This document shows positions 49,602-57,037 of a stretch of 64,000 nucleotides of DNA, piece by piece (position 1 is the stretch's first letter; each line of letters begins with the position of its first letter). This stretch comes from Streptomyces rugosispiralis (GTDB lineage: Bacteria; Actinomycetota; Actinomycetes; Streptomycetales; Streptomycetaceae), in assembly GCF_024505145.1 (NCBI RefSeq), contig NZ_JANIAA010000034.1, positions 1 to 64,000 of the forward strand, given 5' to 3'. Under the pieces are notes generated by a model. That model was not told the DNA's origin. It ran no database searches and saw only the letters and a program-made list of their open reading frames with translations. A program made the position numbers and the translations under genes.

Positions 49602-49613
49602 CAGGGCAACGTA
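49587..49613 (-). promoter_or_regulatory. LacI-type operator and leaderless promoter of the HAD-LacI-2H operon
   Basis: GCGGGAACGTTCCACCA (49587-49603) carries the palindrome GGAACGTTCC. The -10 TACGTT (49608-49613, minus strand) ends 6 bases before GTG at 49601, which lies inside the operator. It matches 46903-46919 base for base. Confidence 0.8.
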
Positions 49614-49698
49614 ACCGGCGAGACCCACAAGCCGGGCAGCGGCGACGGGAAGGCAGGGTGAACAGACCTCGTCGTCGGACCCACCGGACGCCGCCCGT

Positions 49699-50748
49699 TC
49701 AGAAGGTGAGCACGGCGCGTGCCACCCGGCCGTGGTGGGCGTCGTCGGCGGCCTTGGCGAAGTCCTCCAAGGGGTAGGTCCGGCTGACGAGTTCGTCCAG
49801 CAGCAGCAGCCCCTGCCGGTAGAGGTCGGCGTACAGCGCGATGTCGGCCTGTGGCCGTGAGGAGCCGTAGCGGCAGCCCAGGATGGACTTGTCCAGATAC
49901 ATGGAGGAGACGCGGAAGGCCGCCTCGGCGTCGGCGGGCGGCACCCCGAGCAACACCGCCTGGCCATGCCGGTCGAGCAGATCGACGGCCTGGCGGATGA
50001 GCCGGGTCGAGCCGACGCATTCGAAGGCGTGGTCCGCGCCGGTCGGCAGGATCTCCCGTACGGCGTCGGTGGAGGGCAGGAAGTGGGTCGCGCCGAACCG
50101 CCGGGCCATCGGCTCCTTGGCGGGGTTGGAGTCCACGGCGACGATGGGCGACGCCCCGGCGATCCGGGCCCCTTGCAGCACATTGAGCCCGATGCCGCCG
50201 CTGCCGATGACGACGACCGACTCCCCGCGGTCCACCTTGGCGCGGTTGAGCACGGCGCCGACGCCGGTGAGGACGGCGCAGCCGATGAGGGCGGCGGGGA
50301 CGAGCGGAATGTCCTCGGGGATCGGCACCACCTGGACGGCGGTGACGAGGGTGCGCTCGGCGAAGGCGGAGTTCGAGGCGAAGTTGTACAGCCGCTCGTC
50401 GCCGCGGCGGAACGGCCGGGTCGGCCGGCCGATCGCCGCGCGGCACATGGTGGGGCGGCCGCGGGCGCAGTCGGCGCAGGTCCCGCAGTTGGCGAGGGTG
50501 GAGAGCGCCACATGGTCACCGGGCGCGACATGGGTGACGCCCGGCCCGACCTCCTCGACCACGCCCGCGCCCTCGTGGCCGAGGACCGCGGGGAGGGGGA
50601 AGGGGATGGTGCCGTCCACGACCGACAGATCGCTGTGGCACAGCCCCGCTGCGGCGATGCGCACCAGCACCTCGCCGGGGCCGGGGTCGCGCACCGCCAA
50701 GTCCTCGACCACGCGCGGCGCGGTGCCGTCGAAGATGACGCCTCTCAT
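49699..50748 (-). CDS. Zinc-dependent alcohol dehydrogenase
   Basis: A 349-residue MDR-type ADH. Catalytic zinc ligands GLCHSDLS (Cys) and GHEGAG (His), the structural zinc lobe CGTCADCARGRPTMC, and the NAD fold GSGGIG are complete. It resembles the AdhD/mycothiol-independent class of actinobacterial ADHs. ATG 50748 has GGAAGG nine bases upstream; GTG 50757 and ATG 50754 are alternatives. It ends a four-gene operon (SDR, acyl-CoA dehydrogenase, ALDH, ADH) under the operator at 54721. It would oxidise or reduce an alcohol/aldehyde of the pathway. Confidence 0.88.
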   Translation of the reverse strand: MRGVIFDGTAPRVVEDLAVRDPGPGEVLVRIAAAGLCHSDLSVVDGTIPFPLPAVLGHEGAGVVEEVGPGVTHVAPGDHVALSTLANCGTCADCARGRPTMCRAAIGRPTRPFRRGDERLYNFASNSAFAERTLVTAVQVVPIPEDIPLVPAALIGCAVLTGVGAVLNRAKVDRGESVVVIGSGGIGLNVLQGARIAGASPIVAVDSNPAKEPMARRFGATHFLPSTDAVREILPTGADHAFECVGSTRLIRQAVDLLDRHGQAVLLGVPPADAEAAFRVSSMYLDKSILGCRYGSSRPQADIALYADLYRQGLLLLDELVSRTYPLEDFAKAADDAHHGRVARAVLTF

Positions 50749-50770
50749 GCTCATCACCCTTCCGGTGCCT

Positions 50771-52237
50771 TCAGGCGACCCAGACCAGCGACTGGAGTTC
50801 GCTGTACGCGTGCAGGCCGAACGAGCCGCCGTCGCGTCCGACTCCGCTTTCCTTGAAGCCGCCGAACGGTGTCTCGGGGTGGCGCTGGGCGGTGTTGATG
50901 CCGACGTTTCCGCTGCGCAGACGGGCGGCGAGGGCCCAGGCGCGGCCCGCGTCGGCGCTGAAGACGTAGTCGTAGAGGCCGTAGGGCGTGGCGTCGGCGA
51001 TCCGCACCGCCTCGTCCTCGTCGTCGAAGGGCAGGGCCACGACGACCGGGCCGAACAACTCCTCGCGCGCGACGGTCATCGCGGGGTCGGCGTCGGCGAT
51101 CAGCGTGGGGGCGACGTAGAAGCCGGGCTTGAGCGCCGGGCGTTCGCCGCCCACGACGATCCGGGCGCCCTGCTCACGGGCGCCGGAGACATACGCCTCG
51201 ACGCGATCGCGCTGCGCGGCGGAGATCAACGGACCGACGACCGTGGAGTTATCCACAGGGTCCCCGATCTTCAGTGACTCTGCGTAGTGTGTGAGTGCGG
51301 CGATGACCTTCTCGTACAGCGATCGATGTACGAGCACACGGGTCGGCGCCGTGCAGATCTGTCCGCTGTGAAAGGAGAAGGTCGAACCGACCGCCCCGAC
51401 CGCCGACGCGATCACTCGCTCGTCGGCGTCCCCCAGGACGATGGCCGCGCCCTTGCCCCCGAGTTCCATCAGGGTGCGCTTCATCGACCGCCCCGCGGAT
51501 TCGGCGATCTTCTTCCCCACGGCGGTGGATCCGGTGAAGCTGACCATGTCGACACCGGGGTGCGCGACCAGCGCCTCGCCGGCGGCCGCGCGCGAGCCGG
51601 TGACGACATTGAAGGCACCGTCCGGGAGCCCGGCCTCCTTCAGCAGGGGGCCGAGCTCGAGACAGCACAGCGGATCTTGCGGCGCGGGTTTGGCCACGAC
51701 CGTATTGCCCATGGCCAGGGCCGGGGCCACCTTGCCCGCGAGATTCGTGAGAGGGAAGTTGTAGGAGGTGATGCAGCAGACGACACCCAGGGGACGGCGG
51801 GCCGCTGCCGCCCCGATCAGCCCACCGGGCGCCAGCGGGGTGGCGGCCAGGGGCAGCGGGGCCAGCGGCACGGTGTCCGGTTCGAGGGCGCCGCGCGCAT
51901 AGCGGCGGAAGCGGTCGATCGCCGGGGGCACCTGGAGGGACGAGGTGACGCGCAGCGTCGCCCCGGTCTCCGCCTGGACGAGGGGCACCAGGTCCGGGGC
52001 GTGCTCGGCGAGCAGATCGGCGGCCCGGTCGAGTACGGCGGCGCGCTCCTTTGGGGCGGTGCGCGACCAGCCGTCGTACGCGGCCCGGGCGGCCCGGACC
52101 GCGGCGTCCACATCGGCCGGGTCGGCCTCGGGGGCATGGCCGACGGTGTCCTCGGTGGCGGGGTTGATGACGGGGTAGTGCCCGTTCCCGGGAGCCCGCC
52201 ACGAGCCGCCGATCCAGTGCGCGTAGGTCTTCGTCAT
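50771..52237 (-). CDS. Aldehyde dehydrogenase family protein
   Basis: A 488-residue ALDH. NADP-loop FTGSTAVGKKI, ELGGKG (general base Glu), the catalytic Cys in SGQICTAPTR, and C-terminal NTAQRHPETPFGGFKESGVGRDGG are all present. CITSYNFPLTNLAGKVAPALAMGNTVVAKPA is typical. The ATG overlaps the dehydrogenase stop (ATGA), and the ADH gene follows after 22 bases. It converts an aldehyde to an acid or acyl-CoA. A DnaA-like TTATCCACA at 51249-51257 lies within the coding sequence by chance. Confidence 0.9.
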   Translation of the reverse strand: MTKTYAHWIGGSWRAPGNGHYPVINPATEDTVGHAPEADPADVDAAVRAARAAYDGWSRTAPKERAAVLDRAADLLAEHAPDLVPLVQAETGATLRVTSSLQVPPAIDRFRRYARGALEPDTVPLAPLPLAATPLAPGGLIGAAAARRPLGVVCCITSYNFPLTNLAGKVAPALAMGNTVVAKPAPQDPLCCLELGPLLKEAGLPDGAFNVVTGSRAAAGEALVAHPGVDMVSFTGSTAVGKKIAESAGRSMKRTLMELGGKGAAIVLGDADERVIASAVGAVGSTFSFHSGQICTAPTRVLVHRSLYEKVIAALTHYAESLKIGDPVDNSTVVGPLISAAQRDRVEAYVSGAREQGARIVVGGERPALKPGFYVAPTLIADADPAMTVAREELFGPVVVALPFDDEDEAVRIADATPYGLYDYVFSADAGRAWALAARLRSGNVGINTAQRHPETPFGGFKESGVGRDGGSFGLHAYSELQSLVWVA

Positions 52238-53703
52238 CGGCGTGATTCCTTGGGGAGGTGAAGTACGCGCTCGGCGATGATGGTGCGCTGGATCTCGTCC
52301 GAGCCGCCGTAGATGGTGTCGGCGCGGGAGAAGAGGAAGAGACGCTGGAAGGCGTCGAGTTCGTACGGCCGGCTGGCGGTCCAGCGCGCCGGGCCGAGTG
52401 CGGCCGCGGCGCCTCTCACCTGCACGGCCAGCTCGCCGAGCCGCTGATGCCAGCCGCCCCACAGCAGCTTGGCGACGCTGGGCGCGCCGGGGTCCTGCGG
52501 TCCGGAGTACGGCGGGCCGGAGTGCTGCGGGCCGGAGTGCCGCGGGCCGGGGCCGGGTGAGCCGGGGTCGGGTGAGCCGGGGTCGGGTGAGCCGGGGTCG
52601 GGTGAGCCGGGGTCGGGTGAGCCAACGCCAGGCGAGCCGGGGCCGGGTGAGCCGGGGGCCCGGGGGTCCGCGCTCCTCGGGGGGAGGTCATCGGGGGCGG
52701 CCTTCCGTGGAGCGGGGTCCCGGGTCGGCCGGGCGGAGTTCGGGGCGGGGCTCTGTGCGCTGCCCAGGGTGCGCAGGGCGTTCCAGCGCATGGCCTTGAG
52801 CTCGGCCCACTGCCGTATGAGCCGGTCACGCAGGACGGGTTCCTCGGCGGCGCCGGTCTCCAGCGCCAGCCGCACCACCCGGCTCAGCTCCTGGGCGAAG
52901 CCGATCTGCTGGACCAGGGTGGAGACCCCGCGCTCCACCGCCAGCAGGCTCATGGCCACGCGCCAGCCGTGGCCCGCGCCGCCGACGAGGTGTTCGGCGC
53001 GGGCCACGGCCCCGTCGAAGAACACCTCGTTGAACTCCGCGGTCCCGGTCAGTTGCCGGATCGGCCGCACCTCGATCCGTCCCGGCTGGTCCATCGGCAC
53101 CAGCAGAAAGGAGAGTCCATGATGGCGCTGTGAGCCCTCCTCGGTGCGCGCCAGCACAAAGCACCAGTCGGCCTCATGGGCGAGGGAGGTCCAGATCTTC
53201 TGCCCGGTGATGCGATAGGTGCCCTCGCCCGGGTCGCGGACGGCGCGGGTCCGCAGCCCGGCGAGGTCCGAACCGGCGTCCGGTTCGCTGTAGCCCTGGC
53301 ACCACACCTCCTCGCCACGGGCGATGGGCGGCAGGAAGCGGGTGCGCTGGGCGGAGTCGCCATGGGCGAGCAGGGTGGGCCCGAGGAGGTTCTCGCCGAT
53401 ATGGCCCAGTCGGCCGGGCGCCCCGGCGCGGGCGTACTCCTCGGCCCAGACGACCTGTTGGGTCAGCGTCGCGGCGCGGTTTCCGTACGCCCCGTCCGTA
53501 CGGTCCCAGCCCAGGCCGATCCAGCCGGCCGTGCCGAGCTCGCGCTCCCAGGCGCGGCGGACGGCCATGTCGCCGTGCGCCTCGCCGGGGTGGCCGCCGG
53601 TCTGCTGCCTGAGTGCGGCGAACGGCCCGGTGAAGTGCTCGGCCAGCCAGTCGCGCGCCTCGGCGCGGAACCGTTCGTCCTCCGTCCCGAAAGCGAAGTC
53701 CAC
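52234..53703 (-). CDS. Acyl-CoA dehydrogenase with in-frame repeat insert
   Basis: A 489-residue FAD-dependent acyl-CoA dehydrogenase. N-terminal FGTEDERFRAEARDWL, FAD block YSEPDAGSDLAGLRTRA and KIWTSLAHEADWCF, and the C-terminal ADTIYGGSDEIQRTIIAERVLHLPKE are canonical. A 90-residue insert near residues 325-410 holds PDPGS-type repeats plus HSGP units, splitting the C-terminal helical domain, where normal members have a short loop. GTG at 53703 has GGGGAG upstream; the longer start at 53769 is less likely. It is the second gene of the SDR-led operon. Confidence 0.85.
   Translation of the reverse strand: MDFAFGTEDERFRAEARDWLAEHFTGPFAALRQQTGGHPGEAHGDMAVRRAWERELGTAGWIGLGWDRTDGAYGNRAATLTQQVVWAEEYARAGAPGRLGHIGENLLGPTLLAHGDSAQRTRFLPPIARGEEVWCQGYSEPDAGSDLAGLRTRAVRDPGEGTYRITGQKIWTSLAHEADWCFVLARTEEGSQRHHGLSFLLVPMDQPGRIEVRPIRQLTGTAEFNEVFFDGAVARAEHLVGGAGHGWRVAMSLLAVERGVSTLVQQIGFAQELSRVVRLALETGAAEEPVLRDRLIRQWAELKAMRWNALRTLGSAQSPAPNSARPTRDPAPRKAAPDDLPPRSADPRAPGSPGPGSPGVGSPDPGSPDPGSPDPGSPDPGSPGPGPRHSGPQHSGPPYSGPQDPGAPSVAKLLWGGWHQRLGELAVQVRGAAAALGPARWTASRPYELDAFQRLFLFSRADTIYGGSDEIQRTIIAERVLHLPKESRR
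52555..52660. repeat. 15-bp tandem repeats inside the acyl-CoA dehydrogenase
   Basis: Five nearly perfect GAGCCGGGGTCGGGT units and degenerate flanking copies encode PDPGS on the minus strand. The unit is a multiple of three, so copy number changes keep the frame. Confidence 0.9.
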
Positions 53704-53710
53704 AGCCTCT

Positions 53711-53762
53711 CCCCTCGTCGGCCCTGGTGGGTTGTTCCCCTCGTCGGCCCTGGTGGGTTGTT
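53711..53762. repeat. Two perfect 26-bp direct repeats
   Basis: The identical 26-base sequence (CCCCTCGTCGGCCCTGGTGG and six more bases) occurs at 53711-53736 and 53737-53762, between the SDR stop and the dehydrogenase start. Confidence 0.9.
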
Positions 53763-53787
53763 CCGGCACGCCCCGCCCTTGCCGGGG

Positions 53788-54699
53788 TCAGGCGTTGGGG
53801 CGTTGGCCGTCGGCGGCGGCCCGGGCCATGGCCTCCAGTTGGGCCAGCATCGGCATGGGGTCGGTGCCGACCGTGCCGGGGAGGAAGTCGGCGATCTTCT
53901 CCGGGGTCCAGGCGCCCTCGGTGTATCCGGCGCGCAGTTCACGGGGCTGGGCCCAGACCGCGATCTTGGGGCCCGCGATCGTATAGACCTGCCCGGTGAT
54001 CCGCTCCGCGTGGGCGCGTTCGCTCAGCAGATAGACGACCAGGGCCGCCACGTCCTCCGGCTCGCCGATCTCCTTGAGCTCCATCGGTACGTTGGCGGAC
54101 ATCCGGGTGCGGGCGACCGGGGCGACACAGTTCGCCGTGACGCCGTACTTGTGCAGCCCCAGCGCGGCGCTGCGCACCAGGGAGATGATCCCGCCCTTGG
54201 CGGAGGCGTAGTTGGCCTGGGCCACGCTGCCCTGGTGGTTGCCGCTGGTGAACCCGATCAGGGTGCCGGAGCGCTGGCGGCGCATCACGGCCGACGCCGC
54301 CCGGAAGACCGTGAAGGTGCCCTTGAGATGGGTGGCGACGACCGGGTCCCACTCCTCCTCTGACATGTTGAACAGCATCCGCTCGCGCAGGATCCCGGCG
54401 ACGCAGACGACCCCGTCCAGCCGTCCGTACCGCTCCAGCGCGGTGTCCACGATCCGCTGGCCCCCGGCCATGGCCGAGACGTCGTCGGCGACCGCGACCG
54501 CCTCGCCGCCCGCCGCCGCGATCTCCTTGACCACGGCCTCGGCGACCTCGCTGCTCGGTTCGCCGCCCTCGATCGAGACCCCGTAGTCGTTGACGACGAC
54601 CTGTGCCCCCTCGGCCGCGCAGGCCAGGGCCACCGCTCGTCCGATACCGCGTCCAGCCCCGGTGACGGCGACCACCTTGCCGTCCAAGAAGTTGCCCAC
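53788..54699 (-). CDS. SDR family 3-hydroxyacyl-CoA dehydrogenase-like protein
   Basis: A 303-residue SDR. TGAGRGIG (13-20) is the cofactor loop; NDYGVSIEG supplies the acidic NAD-binding site of the multifunctional-enzyme-2 style; CVAGI, the Ser in GFTSGN, the catalytic YASAK and a C-terminal extension after ITGQVYTIAGPKIAVWAQ are visible. The style matches MFE-2/17-beta-HSD4-like and steroid side-chain 3-hydroxyacyl-CoA dehydrogenases. It heads the operon with the dehydrogenase, ALDH and ADH. The promoter carries the operator at 54721-54737, shared with the divergent cyclase gene. Confidence 0.87.
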   Translation of the reverse strand: MGNFLDGKVVAVTGAGRGIGRAVALACAAEGAQVVVNDYGVSIEGGEPSSEVAEAVVKEIAAAGGEAVAVADDVSAMAGGQRIVDTALERYGRLDGVVCVAGILRERMLFNMSEEEWDPVVATHLKGTFTVFRAASAVMRRQRSGTLIGFTSGNHQGSVAQANYASAKGGIISLVRSAALGLHKYGVTANCVAPVARTRMSANVPMELKEIGEPEDVAALVVYLLSERAHAERITGQVYTIAGPKIAVWAQPRELRAGYTEGAWTPEKIADFLPGTVGTDPMPMLAQLEAMARAAADGQRPNA

Positions 54700-54720
54700 G
54701 TCGCGTCCCCTCCCGGAGTT

Positions 54721-54739
54721 TCTGACGGTCCGTTAGATT
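54721..54739. promoter_or_regulatory. TCTGAYGG-type operator (site 9), divergent promoter
   Basis: TCTGACGGTCCGTTAGA (54721-54737) lies between the SDR operon and the cyclase gene. On the plus strand TAGATT (54734-54739) is a possible -10 for the cyclase. Both genes would be controlled together. Confidence 0.65.
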
Positions 54740-54809
54740 TTTGAGCAGACGCGGCCCGAGTACAAGCCCCCGCACACAAACGTCGACCGGGAACACCGAA
54801 GGAGACGCC

Positions 54810-55736
54810 ATGCCGCTGCCAGCCGAGTTCCACGAGATCGCCAAGCGCGTCAACAACTGGGGCCGCTGGGGGACGGCGGACGAGATCGGCACGCTCAACC
54901 TGATCACCGACGCCGTGGTCCGGGAGGCCGCCGCGACCATACGGACCGGCCGTCGCGTACCGCTCGCGGTGCCGCTGCGACAGGACGGCGTCCAGACCGG
55001 AATGATCCCCGGGCGGGTCAACCCGCTGCATACGATGATCGCGGTCAACTTCGAGATGTTCGGCCCGGACACGGTGGCGACCAGCGACGACGCCGTGACG
55101 ATGGGGCTCCAGGCCGGTACCCACTGGGACGGGCTGGCCCATGTCTCGCACTCCGGCAGGATCTACAACGGCCGTCCCGCCGGCTCCATCACCTCCCATG
55201 GCCGCGCCGCCTTCAGCGGTATCGACAAGGCGGGGCCCCTCGTCTCGCGCGGAATGCTGCTCGATGTGGCCAGGGCCCGGGGCGCCGAGCGGCTGCCCGA
55301 GGGACATGTGGTCACCCCCGAAGACCTCGACGCCGCCGAGGAACTGGCCGGAACGAGGGTGCGCTCCGGCGATATCGCGCTCGTCCGCACCGGGCAGATC
55401 CAGCGGTATCTGGCGGGCGAGAAGGAGGCGTACGCGTTCCCCTCACCGGGGCTGTCGCTGCGCACGCCCGAGTGGTTCCACGCCCGCGACGTGGCGGCGG
55501 TCGCCAATGACACCCTGACCTTCGAGGCCTTCCCACCGGAGATCGAGGACCTCTGGATGCCGGTCCACGCCCTCGACCTGGTCGAGATGGGCATGCTCCA
55601 GGGCCAGAACTGGAATCTGGAGGAACTCTCCGAGGCCTGCGCCGAGGAGGGGCGCTACGCCTTTCTGCTGTCGGCCCCGCCGGAGCCGTTCGTCGGCGGC
55701 ACGGGCTCACCCGTGGCACCCGTCGCGATCCTCTGA
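54810..55736 (+). CDS. Cyclase/kynurenine-formamidase-like metal hydrolase
   Basis: A 308-residue protein of the cyclase (PF04199) family. The metal motif HxGTHxD reads LQAGTHWDGLAHVSHSG, and VTPEDLDAAEELAGTRVRSGDIALVRTG plus the C-terminal MPVHALDLVEMGMLQGQNWNLEEL fit the large subgroup found in actinobacterial catabolic clusters. It hydrolyses an amide, lactone or cyclic ester; here the substrate is unknown. AAGGAG lies 6 bases before the ATG at 54810. It is the only gene to the right of the operator at 54721. Confidence 0.82.
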   Translation: MPLPAEFHEIAKRVNNWGRWGTADEIGTLNLITDAVVREAAATIRTGRRVPLAVPLRQDGVQTGMIPGRVNPLHTMIAVNFEMFGPDTVATSDDAVTMGLQAGTHWDGLAHVSHSGRIYNGRPAGSITSHGRAAFSGIDKAGPLVSRGMLLDVARARGAERLPEGHVVTPEDLDAAEELAGTRVRSGDIALVRTGQIQRYLAGEKEAYAFPSPGLSLRTPEWFHARDVAAVANDTLTFEAFPPEIEDLWMPVHALDLVEMGMLQGQNWNLEELSEACAEEGRYAFLLSAPPEPFVGGTGSPVAPVAIL

Positions 55737-56008
55737 CGGCTCAACGCCGCTGACGCCCCGATATCTCCCATGCCTGCGGAGGGGACGGCGGGCCGGTCTC
55801 TTTCGGGTGGCGGTGCGCTCATGCGCGCCCCGAGCACGGCACCGCGCACCGCCACCCGGCTCCCGGCGCTGAGCCCTGTTTCAGCAGCGGGGGCGCGACC
55901 CGCACTCGCCAAGGAACGTCCCTGTGAACACACGGTCCACAGAGACGCCACAGCCCTCGGCGTCCCCTCGCGACGAATCGCTGATCCTAGAGTGATCAAC
56001 CGAACACG

Positions 56009-56566
56009 TCACGTCAACACCTGGTCTGGACTTTGCCTGATTCGCCCCATGTGTGACGGCACATGAGAGGCCGCTCGCTTCTTGGAGAGCGGCTCTTCGC
56101 CCTTCGCGCGGTCGATTTCACACCAGATCCGCTTCCCGGAGCCCTCCGGCTGCCAGCCCCAGCGGTCGGCGAGACCGTCGACCAGTTCCAGACCGCGCCC
56201 ATGAGTGTCCTCCTCATCGGCGCAGCGCTGGCGCGGAGCGCGGTCGCTGGCGTCGGCGACCTCGACCCGGACCGTTCCCACATCGGCACTCCGGCTGGTG
56301 AACGGCCTCGGCGTCCCGCCTCCGGCACCGGCACCGCTCCCGCCGCCCATCGACTGGGCGGGGAAGAGCATCCGCAGCACGGCCGGACAGCCGGTGTGCA
56401 CCACGGCGTTGGTGACGAGTTCGGAAATGAGCAGGATCAACGTCTCGGCGAGCGGCTCATCGGCTCCGATACCGGATCCGACAAGCCGCGAACGGGCCCA
56501 CCGACGGGCACGACTCACCTCCGCCGGGTCGGGCCTGACCTCCATCTGCGCCTGAAGCACCTGCAC
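56009..56566 (-). CDS. RsbW-like ATP-binding protein (anti-sigma-type HATPase)
   Basis: A 185-residue GHKL-type ATPase. N box ELVTNAVVH, G1 box VADASDR and G2 box GRGLELVDGLADRWG are clear. This Streptomyces family (one-domain HATPase_c) is usually paired with sigma/anti-anti-sigma genes, but none is adjacent. The GTG at 56566 is 3 bases after an 8-codon mini-ORF; an ATG at 56545 is an alternative start. A Gly-rich loop (GGGSGAGAGGGT) interrupts the middle. It might be a modulator of RsbV-like partners encoded elsewhere. Confidence 0.85.
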   Translation of the reverse strand: MQVLQAQMEVRPDPAEVSRARRWARSRLVGSGIGADEPLAETLILLISELVTNAVVHTGCPAVLRMLFPAQSMGGGSGAGAGGGTPRPFTSRSADVGTVRVEVADASDRAPRQRCADEEDTHGRGLELVDGLADRWGWQPEGSGKRIWCEIDRAKGEEPLSKKRAASHVPSHMGRIRQSPDQVLT

Positions 56567-57037
56567 TGCTCACACCATCCGAACCGGCAGACACATCGCC
56601 TTGTACCTCCAAGCGGTCACGGACCGTGACACTCCCCCAGCCACCGCTGGGAGGTACCCCCGTGCGCGACAGCATGGTTGACGTACAGTCACCCCAACAA
56701 GCGCTTCGGTCATATTCCAGCGCCAAGGAGTATGCGTGGGGCATACTGTGCGACACGCGTCCCGAGGACTCGAACATCGAGGCTGGGGCGTCGCGCACCC
56801 CAGGCGAGCGGGGCACGTCGTCATGCCCGGAATCGCCCCATGGGCAACGCCGGGCTTCTCGAACCCCATAAGCGCTCGCACCCCACGGAGAGTACCCGAG
56901 CCCGGGCCCGACTCCACCCTGTGACGAGTCACGCCTAGGAAACAACCTGGTATCAACGCTCGGTCACCTCGGAAGCTCTGGGGATCTCCCCAGAGAATGC
57001 GACATCCCAACAATTCAGGCGTATCCATCGAGCCCGG
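56567..57037. other. Intergenic region upstream of the ATPase
   Basis: No gene is supported across 470 bases, which are slightly lower in GC than the neighbours. It holds the mini-ORF at 56570-56596. It also holds a hairpin element CCCAGC-CACC-GCTGGG (56636-56651) within CTCCCCCAGCC...GGGAGGTACCCCC, a dispersed Streptomyces type, as I recall. Longer open frames here look random in composition. Confidence 0.6.
56570..56596 (-). CDS. 8-codon leader peptide before the ATPase
   Basis: MCLPVRMV-stop, with a strong GGAGG (56606-56610) nine bases upstream of the ATG. The stop lies 3 bases before the ATPase GTG. This suits translational coupling: the leader has the good ribosome site, the ATPase lacks one. 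The ribosome site might instead serve a sequence I misread. Confidence 0.4.
   Translation of the reverse strand: MCLPVRMV

Noticed and set aside
51249..51257. DnaA box in the ALDH gene
   Set aside because: Single match in conserved coding sequence; likely chance.
55770..56066. 98-residue plus-strand frame after the cyclase gene
   Set aside because: No ribosome site, no recognisable fold, and it runs into the convergent ATPase; treated as non-coding.
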